The notes under the pieces: generated by a model
The model's input: the letters and a program-made list of their open reading frames with translations, nothing else
What the model was told of the DNA's origin: nothing
Database searches by the model: none
Made by a program: the position numbers and the translations under genes
NCBI GenBank assembly: GCA_964517495.1
Contig: CAZFER010000004.1
Coordinates: 1-64,000 of the forward strand
Reading direction: 5' to 3'
DNA length: 64,000 bases
Source of the DNA: CAZFER01 sp964517495
GTDB lineage: Bacteria; Hinthialibacterota; Hinthialibacteria; Hinthialibacterales; Hinthialibacteraceae
Part shown: positions 18,587-27,160 of the stretch, piece after piece
How positions within the stretch are numbered: the first letter of the stretch is position 1
Layout of the letters: each line of letters begins with the position of its first letter

Positions 18587-19585
18587 ATGACGAAACAAAC
18601 AAGAAGCAAAATGATTGGACAAGGCTTGATCGCGATTGCGATTCTATGTTCTTTGGTTGTATTGCCGGGATATACGCAATCCTCAAGTGTAACCCATGTT
18701 GCTGCATTGGATCCGTTTGATCCGGAAGTGGTGGAAGTGATCAACAAACTGCTTGAAGATGAGAACATTCAAGTTAAAAAAGGTGTGGACAAAAGAACCC
18801 CCAATTTTCTTGCTGAAGTGAATTTTGACTTTGAACGATTTCGTTCATTCAGCCCAAAAGCCAATCAGGAAAAACCAAAAGAAGAAGAGAAGTCAAAGAA
18901 TGTGTTTTCATCCATCTTTAACACGCTGAAAAAACCCTTTACTGGTTCAGTTGGTTATGTTTATAAGATTGATTCGACGTTTGAGTTTCCCGATTTTAGA
19001 GAGTTTGAATTTCCCACCATTCGCTCATTTGACCATAATGATGCCTTGGATATGTTCTGCCGAATGGCTGCGCAGGGATTGCTTTGGACCAAAAATGGTG
19101 AACGCAGCCAAATATTGGAATTAAAGCGAGGTGTTACGGTTCAATCGATGGTTGAATTGGAAAAACGCATGTATGGTGAAGTGAGTATTGAAACGGCAAA
19201 AGAAGTAACATCCGAGTATGAGGGTGAGAAAATGACGGATAAGAAATTGACTGTCACCTCATCAGGAATTGAGATAGAAGCAAATAAGGGAGAAATAAAG
19301 GAAAAGAAGGGAATTATAATGGAAGGAAAAGCATTCTTCGTATTAATGACCGATAACACCGCATGGTTGATCAATCAAGAACCGGGTAGTAATGAACTCA
19401 GGTTATATCGTCTTTTGGATTGGCTGGATGACCAGGATTCCACTCTTGTGGGGCCTCGAGTGGGGAAATGGATCGATGATAACGGAGCCAATATTGAAGC
19501 TGCCTATATTTATGAAGATGGAAACGTGGACTTCGATGAGGATAACCGTTTGGAATATACGGAATTGCTTGATGAATTGCAATAA
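18587..19585 (+). CDS. Exported hypothetical protein
   Basis: The 332-residue protein follows TAGGAG and starts with a signal peptide (residues 8-30, ending near GYTQ). I recognise no family. Residues 40-60 carry an acidic motif around DPFDPEVVEVINKLLEDENI. A Lys/Glu-rich linker is near residues 88-105. A beta-rich part with a charged KLTVTSSGIEIEANKGEIKE stretch follows, which might be a flexible hairpin, and the C-terminus is very acidic (DEDNRLEYTELLDELQ). It stands alone between repeat-filled gaps. A periplasmic or secreted location is likely; the function is unknown. Confidence 0.6.
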   Translation: MTKQTRSKMIGQGLIAIAILCSLVVLPGYTQSSSVTHVAALDPFDPEVVEVINKLLEDENIQVKKGVDKRTPNFLAEVNFDFERFRSFSPKANQEKPKEEEKSKNVFSSIFNTLKKPFTGSVGYVYKIDSTFEFPDFREFEFPTIRSFDHNDALDMFCRMAAQGLLWTKNGERSQILELKRGVTVQSMVELEKRMYGEVSIETAKEVTSEYEGEKMTDKKLTVTSSGIEIEANKGEIKEKKGIIMEGKAFFVLMTDNTAWLINQEPGSNELRLYRLLDWLDDQDSTLVGPRVGKWIDDNGANIEAAYIYEDGNVDFDEDNRLEYTELLDELQ

Positions 19586-19656
19586 AAGCGGGTATTCCAT
19601 GATGGTTACTAATCAGCTATATGGAGTAGAAATGAAAACCTGGAATTGGTTTCACT

Positions 19657-19760
19657 ACTCCTCCCCCAATGAAATGGGGGTGGTTAGGAGAGGGTTAAAT
19701 GGATTGTATTCTATGTTTACATATCAACCCTCCCTTAGCCTCTTTCAGTCTTGGGCTTAG
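19657..19760. repeat. Dispersed C/T-rich repeat family C, copy 3
   Basis: ACTCCTCCCCCAATGAAATG and GGTTAGGAGAGGGTTAAAT form the left part; CATATCAACCCTCCCTTAGC and CTTTCAGTCTTGGG form the right part. Confidence 0.8.
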
Positions 19761-19854
19761 TTTTACCCAAAAGTTTTGAGTTCATGTTTTTGCCCATGGT
19801 GGTATGGTCAAAACAAAACCAGCCCTGGAGCCACTTTTTCAATATTTGCCACTT

Positions 19855-19925
19855 GAGGAGCATCGGCTTTCAGCCTGAGCGTTTCAGCCCGGTTTAGACG
19901 CACCGGCTGGAAGCCGATGCTCCCC
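19855..19925. repeat. Dispersed repeat family B, inverted pair
   Basis: GGAGCATCGGCTTTCAGCCT on the left and ACCGGCTGGAAGCCGATGCT on the right are inverted copies of the family B core, able to form a long hairpin with about 20 bases between the arms. Confidence 0.85.
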
Positions 19926-19941
19926 GGATTTACATTCTGGT

Positions 19942-21177
19942 TTAATGGATTGCCCATTCGTTTATAGTGACTGGTTCGTCACCGGGAACGGTAATTTTGT
20001 AGATCATCCCGCTTGGGCTTGTTGGGCCACCGCTGCTGGTCAGGAGATAGAGCTCACCCTCCTCATCTTCAGCAAAGCTTAAAATGCGTGGACCAAACTC
20101 GGATGTATCGCGTCCGTTGGTGTGAAATTCATTCCGAGTCCATTCTCCCTCGGTGGTTTCTTCAAGATAGAAGACTTTTCCAGTCCAATCGGCAAATATG
20201 TACTTTCCATAAAGGCTGGAATATTGCTGGCCGCGGTAGACATACCCTCCGGTGATTGAAATTCCCAAATCATGGTTGTATTCATCAATGGGCAATATTT
20301 TGCCACTTTGGTCACATCCCGATGAGGGATTGAAGCAGTGACTGGCTTCCATAACGCGCCAGCCGTAGTTGCCTCCGCGTTCGATAATGTCGATTTCTTC
20401 CCATTCGTTTTGTCCTACATCTCCACAAAAGAGCCGTCCGGTTTTTCGGTCGAATGAGAATTTCCAGGGATTACGCAGGCCATAGGCCCAAATTTCATCC
20501 CGGCCGTTTTGACCCACAAAGGGATTATCCTCAGGCACTTCATAGGGTACCTCACCATCAACATTAATACGCAATATTGATCCTAAAAGGGTAGTAAGGT
20601 TTTGGCCGTTACCAATCGAACCATGACGGTCTCCGGCGCCCCCTCCATCACCCAGGCCAATATACAGCATACCATCCGGGCCAAAGACTATCTGCCCGCC
20701 GTTGTGGTTGGATTCAGGTTGGTCGACTTGCATAATGATTCGTTCGTCATCAGCCGCTTTGTTGGGATCATCGGAGGAGACATGATATTCAGCCAGGATG
20801 GATTGATGGTTGCCACCGCTGCCCGGAGCGGAATAATAAATGAAGAACCGCCCGTTTTCAGTGTAATTGGGGTGAAATGCCAATCCTAATAAGCCGCGTT
20901 CATCGTAGCCTGAGTTGACATTAACCAGTTTATCGCTGACATCCAAAAATGGTTCATCAAGCACTTCATCATCCTGGATAATCTTAATACTTCCTGTTTG
21001 CTCCGCTATGAATAGCCGTCCGCTGCCGTCACCCGCATGGGTTCCCGCAACCGGTGATACGATTCGTCTTGCCACCCGCTCCACTTCAATTTCAATAGGT
21101 TGGGAATAGGCAAGAGGAATGAAATTGGATCCAATGAGTAGAAATAATAGCGAAATCGTAAAAAAACGTCTTTGCAT
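19942..21177 (-). CDS. Secreted PQQ-type sugar dehydrogenase (glucose/sorbosone dehydrogenase family)
   Basis: AAAGGAG before ATG 21177 selects this start over one 18 codons upstream. The 411-residue protein has a signal peptide ending near LAYSQ and then a six-bladed propeller of the GSDH family. Diagnostic segments are GLLGLAFHPNYTENGRFF, NHNGGQIVFGPDGMLYIGLG with DGGGAGD, the DEIWAYGLRNPWKFSFD stretch with the Arg-Asn that binds PQQ or substrate, and GDVGQNEWEEIDII. These are membrane- or periplasm-associated aldose oxidases (Asd/YliI-like) that pass electrons to quinones or cytochromes. PQQ genes are not in the window. Four Cys near residues 270-320 include a SHCFNPSSGC pair that could form a disulfide. 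Confidence 0.92.
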   Translation of the reverse strand: MQRRFFTISLLFLLIGSNFIPLAYSQPIEIEVERVARRIVSPVAGTHAGDGSGRLFIAEQTGSIKIIQDDEVLDEPFLDVSDKLVNVNSGYDERGLLGLAFHPNYTENGRFFIYYSAPGSGGNHQSILAEYHVSSDDPNKAADDERIIMQVDQPESNHNGGQIVFGPDGMLYIGLGDGGGAGDRHGSIGNGQNLTTLLGSILRINVDGEVPYEVPEDNPFVGQNGRDEIWAYGLRNPWKFSFDRKTGRLFCGDVGQNEWEEIDIIERGGNYGWRVMEASHCFNPSSGCDQSGKILPIDEYNHDLGISITGGYVYRGQQYSSLYGKYIFADWTGKVFYLEETTEGEWTRNEFHTNGRDTSEFGPRILSFAEDEEGELYLLTSSGGPTSPSGMIYKITVPGDEPVTINEWAIH

Positions 21178-21323
21178 AGATACTCCTTTCAAACTCGTTC
21201 GTATTAGGAAATGTAAAAGATTTATTTGCAAGGGTGTTTGCAGACTTTGATGTGATTGCCATTATTATATAAGATATTGGATCATTTTCAAAATAGTAAG
21301 GCTGTAAGGCATGGGGAGGGCTT

Positions 21324-22697
21324 GTGGATTCGCGAAATGATATCAATGAACAAATCAAGTATTATGTTGATATAGGGAATTATGGTGAGGCGCTTATTTT
21401 ACTGCGCCGGTTATTGGAGGAAGACCCTAACAATCCGGATATTTTGTGCCGGATTGCCACCTGTCTGGTGCAAATTAATGAAACGGACGAAGCACGAGAT
21501 TTTGTCGAGCAAGCGGCCAAAATCGATCCAGATAACACCAAAGTAAAACTTCTCTCACAGCAATTAAACATGTCCAGTTCACAAAGTGAGCCGGATGAAA
21601 CAGAACCGCCACCTCCACCAACCCATCAAGGTTTCGATCTTGACACATCGGATATCACCTATGTGGCGAGAAAAATATGCCCCAATTGCAAGGCCAAAAT
21701 CGATAAGAGCAGTTGGCGTTGTGGATTTTGCGGTCAGATGTTTCAGAATGTGATAATCAAAAAAGGTCTGATTTATATCGCCATAATATTGCTTGTATTC
21801 TTTGGGTTGGGAACTTTAATTCATTGGTTTTATACGGCTGGGCAGAATCCCGCCAGGGTTGAAAATTTAGCCGGTGGAGCGGGTGATAATGTCATCATTA
21901 AAGACATTGAATGGAAATGTTATGCGAGCATGCTTAGTATGCGATGTCCTGCGGAAGCCGCCGGGACCATTATCAATACGGCTTCAAAACCGATTAACAA
22001 ATTGAATGTCACTGTGCATTTGTTTGGGGAGGAGCATGAGTCGGCTTTTATCTGGTTCGATATCTATAACCTTCCACCAAATGAACCGATTCATTTCGCG
22101 TTTCCGCGTATATCCTCGTCATTTTATGCCCGTAATTGTGAATTGCGTATTCAGGATGTGACCTTTCATGAGCAGGATACATTGAGTGATGATCAGTCAA
22201 TTGATATTTATGTGCCGAATAGTGGAACGTTCCACGGCCATGTGTTTACTGATGCACAAGGTGAGGTGATTCATCGTGATAGGCGATTTAATTATGAAGC
22301 CCCTCAAACGGTGCAGGAATCTAGTAAGTTTGTGGTATTTCTGAAATTCATTAAGAATTTCCTGATCAGTATCGCAGCCATTTGGATATCCGTGCTATTG
22401 CTGAATTATTGTGATCCGGAAAAGGAATGGAATGAGGAGTGGAAACTGGAGGGAGTGGCTTCGTTATGTTTTGTGATTTCAATCATGTTATTGAGGGCGT
22501 TGGAAACCGTTATTGGTGGGCTTCTTTTTATGGGATTGATCCTTCAAATCTTGAAACTGGTTATGTTTTACATTTTCTTCCGGCGTAATTTGCTTTATAC
22601 CATCGTATTAATCATCTTTTATTTCAGCCTTGTGACATCGATCAATTCATTTCTTTCCTGGATATCAGGATTAATTAGTGGGACGATTGGATTTTAA
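21324..22697 (+). CDS. TPR, zinc-ribbon and multi-pass membrane protein of unknown function
   Basis: The start is GTG 21324 with GGAGG four bases upstream. The 457-residue protein is a mosaic. Residues 5-85 hold two TPRs (YYVDIGNYGEALILLRRLLE, CRIATCLVQINETDEARDF). A Pro-rich linker follows, then a double-CxxC zinc ribbon (CPNCKAKIDKSSWRCGFCG) near residues 117-135. A transmembrane helix at about 147-167 is followed by an extracytoplasmic beta-rich region (180-330) that recalls FxLYD-type domains (GTIINTASKPINKLNVTVHL). Four more transmembrane helices end the protein. I cannot assign a role. Ribbon-TM-domain proteins of this kind often sit in envelope sensing or secretion. Confidence 0.7.
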   Translation: MDSRNDINEQIKYYVDIGNYGEALILLRRLLEEDPNNPDILCRIATCLVQINETDEARDFVEQAAKIDPDNTKVKLLSQQLNMSSSQSEPDETEPPPPPTHQGFDLDTSDITYVARKICPNCKAKIDKSSWRCGFCGQMFQNVIIKKGLIYIAIILLVFFGLGTLIHWFYTAGQNPARVENLAGGAGDNVIIKDIEWKCYASMLSMRCPAEAAGTIINTASKPINKLNVTVHLFGEEHESAFIWFDIYNLPPNEPIHFAFPRISSSFYARNCELRIQDVTFHEQDTLSDDQSIDIYVPNSGTFHGHVFTDAQGEVIHRDRRFNYEAPQTVQESSKFVVFLKFIKNFLISIAAIWISVLLLNYCDPEKEWNEEWKLEGVASLCFVISIMLLRALETVIGGLLFMGLILQILKLVMFYIFFRRNLLYTIVLIIFYFSLVTSINSFLSWISGLISGTIGF

Positions 22698-22709
22698 CTG
22701 AAACAGAAA

Positions 22710-22730
22710 CGGGGCCGCGCCTCGGCCCCG
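22710..22730 (+). terminator. GC-rich hairpin after the TPR/zinc-ribbon gene
   Basis: An 8-bp stem CGGGGCCG/CGGCCCCG with a five-base loop lies 13 bases after the stop. There is no U run after it on the plus strand, so it may work as an mRNA end-protecting or Rho-assisted hairpin, not as a standard intrinsic terminator. Confidence 0.45.
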
Positions 22731-22796
22731 AGACGATTGGCAAGGGTGGGTTAAAAGCGGAATCCGTCATAATATTGTAAATGTAATAAGAAAGAA

Positions 22797-22843
22797 AATG
22801 GTGGGTTACGCCGTAAACAACACGGCTTTTAACCCACCCTACT
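22797..22843. repeat. Palindromic repeat with GGTGGGTTA/TAACCCACC arms
   Basis: ATGGTGGGTTACGCCGTAAA on the left and ACGGCTTTTAACCCACCCTA on the right pair at the ends. It resembles family A in design but not in sequence. A partial GGGTGGGTTAAAAGC lies at 22744. Confidence 0.7.
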
Positions 22844-22852
22844 GATCTGATG

Positions 22853-22892
22853 AGCCGTTGTGCGTGAAAACGGCTCGGGGGGAGCCTCGCCC
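22853..22892. repeat. Dispersed repeat family D, copy 2 (inverted)
   Basis: GAGCCGTTGTGCGTGAAAAC, then GGCTCGGGGGGAGCCTCGCC. The GAGCC and GGCTC blocks pair. Confidence 0.75.
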
Positions 22893-22926
22893 TTCCATCA
22901 ACGTTAATGATTACTAATAAAGCAAG

Positions 22927-22994
22927 TAGGATGGGTTGCGTTGTTTAACCCATCGAGATTACATCGATGGGCCGAAAAACGTGACCCATCCTAC
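22927..22994. repeat. Dispersed palindromic repeat, family A copy 4 (fullest)
   Basis: GTAGGATGGGTTGCGTTGTT, TAACCCATCGAGATTACATC, GATGGGCCGAAAAACGTGAC and CCATCCTAC show two nested inverted pairs: the outer GTAGGATGGGT/ACCCATCCTAC and an inner ACCCATCGA/TCGATGGG. It ends five bases before the methyltransferase stop. Confidence 0.9.
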
Positions 22995-22998
22995 GAAT

Positions 22999-23694
22999 TT
23001 AGCGTTTTTTGTAGATGATGGCCATGCCGTCATCTTTTAACTCGGATGATTGGAAAATCTGGATATCATAGGCGGGGTCGTTTTCCATGAAATCGAGAAA
23101 ATCCTTCATCTGGTTTTCAAATTTGATGACGTTATCCGCCACAATCACCGCCCCAGGAAGTAACATGGGGCTGATTGCTTTGAAATATTTGAAATAGTCT
23201 TCCTTGAGGGCATCAATAAAGACAAAATCGAACTTGCCTTCCAGTTTTGGGATCACTTCCAGTGCGTCGCCTTCAACGCATTTTACGGTTTTTTCAAGTC
23301 CCATCTTTTTGATGTTTTCACGGCAGGCTTTGACCATTTTGGGAGAGATATCGATGGTGATCAATTCACCACCGGTGTGTTCGAAACCCATCCCCATAAA
23401 CAAGGCGCCATAGCCGGTGGCTGAACCGACTTCGATGCCACGTTTGGCTTTCATGCTTTGCACGATGATACGAAGAAAGCGGGCATCCCCTGGTGCGGTA
23501 TTCAAGCCAATTCGGTCGAAGTTTTCCAGATAGTGATTCCGGAATTTCTCGATGTCATCAGGGCTGGTCAATTTTGAGATATCATCGACCATCCAACTTT
23601 CCTGATTTTCTGATGTTTTTCCTGCCATGCTTGTAACTCCCACTAAACCAACGATACAACCTAGAATGATAATGGATCGAAAGAGCTGTTGCAT
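22999..23694 (-). CDS. Class I SAM O-methyltransferase with an N-terminal signal sequence
   Basis: AAAGGAGGAA before ATG 23694 makes the start firm. The body (about residues 45-231) is a caffeoyl-CoA-type O-methyltransferase: IEVGSATGYGALFMG is SAM motif I, ELITIDISPKMV binds the ribose, FDFVFIDALKEDYFKYF holds the metal-binding Asp region and VIVADNV is the second metal/Asn motif. The first 25 residues form a hydrophobic segment with positive N-terminus (FRSIIILGCIVGLVG, then SMAG), looking like a signal peptide or membrane anchor. That is odd, because SAM is cytosolic. The protein could be a membrane-anchored cytoplasmic enzyme or could act outside with an unknown donor. Confidence 0.87.
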   Translation of the reverse strand: MQQLFRSIIILGCIVGLVGVTSMAGKTSENQESWMVDDISKLTSPDDIEKFRNHYLENFDRIGLNTAPGDARFLRIIVQSMKAKRGIEVGSATGYGALFMGMGFEHTGGELITIDISPKMVKACRENIKKMGLEKTVKCVEGDALEVIPKLEGKFDFVFIDALKEDYFKYFKAISPMLLPGAVIVADNVIKFENQMKDFLDFMENDPAYDIQIFQSSELKDDGMAIIYKKR

Positions 23695-23754
23695 AAATAG
23701 TTCCTCCTTTAGGAATTTTAGATCATATTATCAAGTTGCCGGGTGAAAGTCGAG

Positions 23755-23805
23755 TAGCCTTGGAGGCCGATGCTTCCCGGGCGCGCCGGCTGGAAGCCGA
23801 TGCTA
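23755..23805. repeat. Dispersed repeat family B, inverted pair
   Basis: CCTTGGAGGCCGATGCTTCC, then GCCGGCTGGAAGCCGATGCT. The right copy matches the core exactly; the left is shortened. Confidence 0.8.
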
Positions 23806-23816
23806 AAATCGTAGAA

Positions 23817-23876
23817 GGGGTTACGTTTTTCGACCCATCAATCACTCGATGGATTAAACAACGCAACCCATGCTAC
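23817..23876. repeat. Dispersed palindromic repeat, family A copy 5
   Basis: GGGGTTACGTTTTTCGACCC, ATCAATCACTCGATGGATTA and AACAACGCAACCCATGCTAC, the inverse order of the 22927 copy. Confidence 0.8.
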
Positions 23877-23885
23877 TTGCTCATT

Positions 23886-24075
23886 ATTCCTCCCCCAATG
23901 AAATGGGGGAGGTTAGGAGGGGGTTAAAACATTTTGCTCAACGTTTTCTTGCCCCTCCCAGTCTTGGGTTGATCATTTCTTGAAGCCATTGAGAGAGAGC
24001 GCTAATCCTTCAACCCTTCCCTAACCCCTCCCAGTCATGGGAGAGGAATGAGATTTTACACGGTTGTCCACTTAC
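23886..24075. repeat. Dispersed C/T-rich repeat family C, copy 4 (long)
   Basis: The left arm ATTCCTCCCCCAATGAAATG with GGTTAGGAGGGGGTTAAAAC is followed by two right arms: TTGCCCCTCCCAGTCTTGGG and CCCTAACCCCTCCCAGTCAT plus GGGAGAGGAATGAG. It ends with TTGTCCACTTAC. The doubled right arm suggests two elements merged. Confidence 0.8.
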
Positions 24076-24151
24076 AGATCGTTTTAAGCTTAATATTACT
24101 TTCAGCCAGATTTAATTCACACGCAAAGTGACTTGACTTTATAGAGGGGAT

Positions 24152-24205
24152 ATGAAAAATTCAATTACCAAGAAAATATTGAACAGCATGGATTGTCAAG
24201 AATGA
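24152..24205 (+). CDS. 17-codon micro-ORF coupled to the diguanylate cyclase gene
   Basis: ATG 24152 follows a GAGGGG ribosome binding site. The peptide (MKNSITKKILNSMDCQE) ends with TGA at 24203-24205, overlapping the cyclase ATG at 24202 in the ATGA arrangement of translational coupling. The cyclase itself has no ribosome binding site. The micro-ORF may serve only to bring ribosomes to the cyclase start or may be a regulatory leader. Confidence 0.4.
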   Translation: MKNSITKKILNSMDCQE

Positions 24206-27072
24206 AACCTTCCTGTTTTACCTATATATATAGCGCAAAGATAAAAACACGATTGATATACATGGGCCTTGAATTGGCATTGTTCATCTTATTCGGTACT
24301 CCTTGGGCTATCTCGCAATCATTTGATCAATGGCGATATTGGACGATTTCAGATGGTTTAGAGGAAACATGGTCTTCAAGTATCTCAATCGGGCCCACAG
24401 GTAAAGTTTGGGTTAACCATGGAGATGTGACTTATTTAAGTTGTTTGGATGGTTACCACATATTTAGTTATCCATCCCCTGCTCTTTCTGCGAAAGTCCT
24501 GGAAAGTGATAGGGAAACACTTTGGTCATTGCGGGAAGGAGCGATTCTTCGTTTAAAAGAAGGATCATGGATTTCTTATCCGATTGATGGAATTACCACA
24601 CGCGAAGTGCCATTCATACCCACTTTTAACGATAACATCCTGGTATTATTGGCTGATCGTTTGTTATTCCTAGTAAAAGAATCCGGAGAGGTATCAACTT
24701 TAAAAAGTGTACAAGACACAACCCTGGGACAATTCAACCATATCACCAAAACCAGCCATTCAGAATATGTTATCACAGGTGAAAATGGCATCGCGGTATT
24801 TTCATTGGAGGAAGAGCAAATTGAACGGTGGAGGGATTTTTCCATGCCCCATCCACTTTATGTTGATTACCAAAACCCTTGGTATGATGGAGAGAATGGA
24901 GTTTACATTGCAGCTACTAATAAAATGACTGATTTCGACGCATTGTTGTATTTTTTCAACGGACAATGGAAAGAATTATACGAATCAAAACGAGATGATT
25001 TAAAACAGGGCTGGCGCAATGCGGCTGGAAGTATTTGGATACAGTGGGGGGATAATTCACTCACTCAAATCTATCCAAATGGAGAAAAACAACATTATCG
25101 GGAAGAATTGTTATCCGGAGCGGTATACGATCTTGCCATTGATACAGATGGTTCTTTCTGGCTGGCGACATCGCAAGGTGTTGTGCGATACGCGCCCTCC
25201 ATCTGGTCAACCCCTCGTGCTATTTCAGATATAAAGAATACTGTTAATTTTGTTTACAAAGATAGCAACGATAGCCTTTGGTTTGATTGTACGGATTTAT
25301 TGTTGCATTTTAGAAATAATGAATGGGCTCGTTATCCCTATCCCAGCCCTATCGTAAGCCAATATAACGAAACAGGTACGCTCTGTCCTTTGCCGGATGG
25401 ACGTATAGCCATACGATCATTACATTCCACCTTTCGTCTTCTTATATTTAATCCACATACGAGGGAATTTGAATATCTCAGTCATCCTGACAATCTGTCT
25501 TTTGGATTTATGTGTCCCACAAAAAATGGGGATGTATGGATTCAAATTGGGGAAAATTTCAGTAATCCAAAATCCATGAGCTATCGTTTGGACAAATATG
25601 ATGGGGAAAAGTTTAATACTGTACTGGATAGAGGTGGAGATTGGAGTTTGGGTTATTTGCGGGCTGTTTTAGAAACCGATGATGGCACCCTTTGGTTGGG
25701 AGGAACGAAGGGTTTAGCTCGATACACACATGGAGACTATCAATTAATTACAGAAGAAGATGGCTTCACAGAAAATGCAGCCTTTGCATTATTTGAGCAT
25801 GCCAATGGTGAAATTTGGGTAGGAGGTCGAAACTCCATTCTTTCCTATGATGACGGTGGTTGGAAGACACTATTAAACCATACTGATCAGATCCGCTCAT
25901 TTAATCATTTTGAAAACAATAACATTTGGATTGCCACCGTCGATGGTCTTTATCGTGAATTTATGGATTCCTGGATAAAGAATTCAAAAGCGGAAGGACT
26001 CACGTCCAGTTTGATAAATAATGTTGTGAGAGATGAGGATGGAGATATATGGGTGGCCACCTCAAGTGGCATAAGCCAATATAATCCAGAGGCCGACAGA
26101 GACACTCCGGATACCATCATTTCAATAGATAAAAACTTGCGCCGCTTTGCACCGGGCGAGGATGTCCATCTTTTATATGAAGGTATGGACAAATGGAAAC
26201 AAACGTCCGCAGGATGGCTTTATTATTCCTATCGATTGGACAATTCGGCATGGAGCCAATTCACTTCTGGTACGGTTTCTTCATTCTCAGATTTAGGTGC
26301 TGGAACTCATGATTTTGAAGTACGCACCGTTGACCGGAATTTAAATGTTGATCCCTCACCTGCTCAATTTCAATTTACGGTACTGCCTCACTGGTATCAG
26401 GAATCCATGTTTCTTGTCATTGTAAGTTTTAGCACAGTGACGATTATTATCCTGCTTTCGTTGGCTGGGCATCATTATTGGATTCGGGAAAAGATGCATT
26501 CTCATATTATCAAACAAAGTCATGAGCTTGAGCTGGCAAACGAGGAGCTGAAACGACTTTCTTATGTGGATGGCCTTACAGGTGTGTCGAACCGGCGCCG
26601 ATTTGATGAACAATTGGAGCAGGAGTGGAGGCGTTCTTTGCGTGATCTTCATCCGATCGCTCTTATTATGATAGATGTCGATTTCTTCAAAAAATACAAT
26701 GATCTTTATGGGCATCAGTCGGGAGATGAATGTCTTCGCCTGATTGCCAAGACTATTCAATGTTCCATTCGCCGGGCAGGTGATCTTGTTGCACGGTATG
26801 GAGGAGAAGAATTTATCGTGCTTCTGGTGAATACCCCCCTTGATAAAGCCCAATTGGTGGCGGAAAAGATCCGGAAGCATGTGGAGCAATTGGAGATTTG
26901 CCATGAAGATTCCAAATGTTCCATGGTTGTTACTATAAGCGAGGGAGTGGCCTCTGCCGTCCCGATCATGGAATCTTCAGCCAATCGGCTGGTGGAATTG
27001 GCGGATCAGGCTTTATATCAAGCCAAACAACATGGACGAAATCGAATTTATCTTTCTGAAATGGAGTTGTGA
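24202..27072 (+). CDS. Diguanylate cyclase with reg_prop propeller and Y_Y_Y sensor
   Basis: ATG 24202 is chosen over an in-frame TTG at 24193 because of the ATGA overlap with the micro-ORF. The 956-residue protein has a signal anchor (about residues 14-40), then two-component-regulator propeller repeats (TLWLGGTKGLARY, EIWVGGRNSILSYDDG, DIWVATSSGISQYNP), a Y_Y_Y immunoglobulin-like domain (YSYRLDNSAWSQF...LGAGTHDFEVR), a transmembrane helix near residue 740, a short coiled coil and a C-terminal GGDEF domain. The active site is RYGGEEF, and RAGD five residues ahead is a complete inhibitory I-site. It makes c-di-GMP in response to a periplasmic ligand, which in related hybrids is often a sugar oligomer. 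Confidence 0.92.
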   Translation: MKPSCFTYIYSAKIKTRLIYMGLELALFILFGTPWAISQSFDQWRYWTISDGLEETWSSSISIGPTGKVWVNHGDVTYLSCLDGYHIFSYPSPALSAKVLESDRETLWSLREGAILRLKEGSWISYPIDGITTREVPFIPTFNDNILVLLADRLLFLVKESGEVSTLKSVQDTTLGQFNHITKTSHSEYVITGENGIAVFSLEEEQIERWRDFSMPHPLYVDYQNPWYDGENGVYIAATNKMTDFDALLYFFNGQWKELYESKRDDLKQGWRNAAGSIWIQWGDNSLTQIYPNGEKQHYREELLSGAVYDLAIDTDGSFWLATSQGVVRYAPSIWSTPRAISDIKNTVNFVYKDSNDSLWFDCTDLLLHFRNNEWARYPYPSPIVSQYNETGTLCPLPDGRIAIRSLHSTFRLLIFNPHTREFEYLSHPDNLSFGFMCPTKNGDVWIQIGENFSNPKSMSYRLDKYDGEKFNTVLDRGGDWSLGYLRAVLETDDGTLWLGGTKGLARYTHGDYQLITEEDGFTENAAFALFEHANGEIWVGGRNSILSYDDGGWKTLLNHTDQIRSFNHFENNNIWIATVDGLYREFMDSWIKNSKAEGLTSSLINNVVRDEDGDIWVATSSGISQYNPEADRDTPDTIISIDKNLRRFAPGEDVHLLYEGMDKWKQTSAGWLYYSYRLDNSAWSQFTSGTVSSFSDLGAGTHDFEVRTVDRNLNVDPSPAQFQFTVLPHWYQESMFLVIVSFSTVTIIILLSLAGHHYWIREKMHSHIIKQSHELELANEELKRLSYVDGLTGVSNRRRFDEQLEQEWRRSLRDLHPIALIMIDVDFFKKYNDLYGHQSGDECLRLIAKTIQCSIRRAGDLVARYGGEEFIVLLVNTPLDKAQLVAEKIRKHVEQLEICHEDSKCSMVVTISEGVASAVPIMESSANRLVELADQALYQAKQHGRNRIYLSEMEL

Positions 27073-27083
27073 GTGATTCAGCA

Positions 27084-27101
27084 TTTCATTGGGGGAGGAA
27101 T
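27084..27101. repeat. Half element of repeat family C
   Basis: TTTCATTGGGGGAGGAAT is the exact reverse complement of the left arm of family C. Only this arm is present, just after the cyclase stop. Confidence 0.65.
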
Positions 27102-27160
27102 CGTGAGTTCGATTATAAGTATTCATTTCTTCTTCATATGGCTGACATGTTATGTTTTAT

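Noticed and set aside
5563..24075. Possible CRISPR array made from the repeat families
   Set aside because: Copies are scattered over kilobases, have inverted orientation and differ in spacing. There are no regular spacers and no cas genes.
19657..24075. IS-element remnants between 19.6 and 24.1 kb
   Set aside because: The repeats here are short palindromic families; no transposase-like frame or target duplication could be found.
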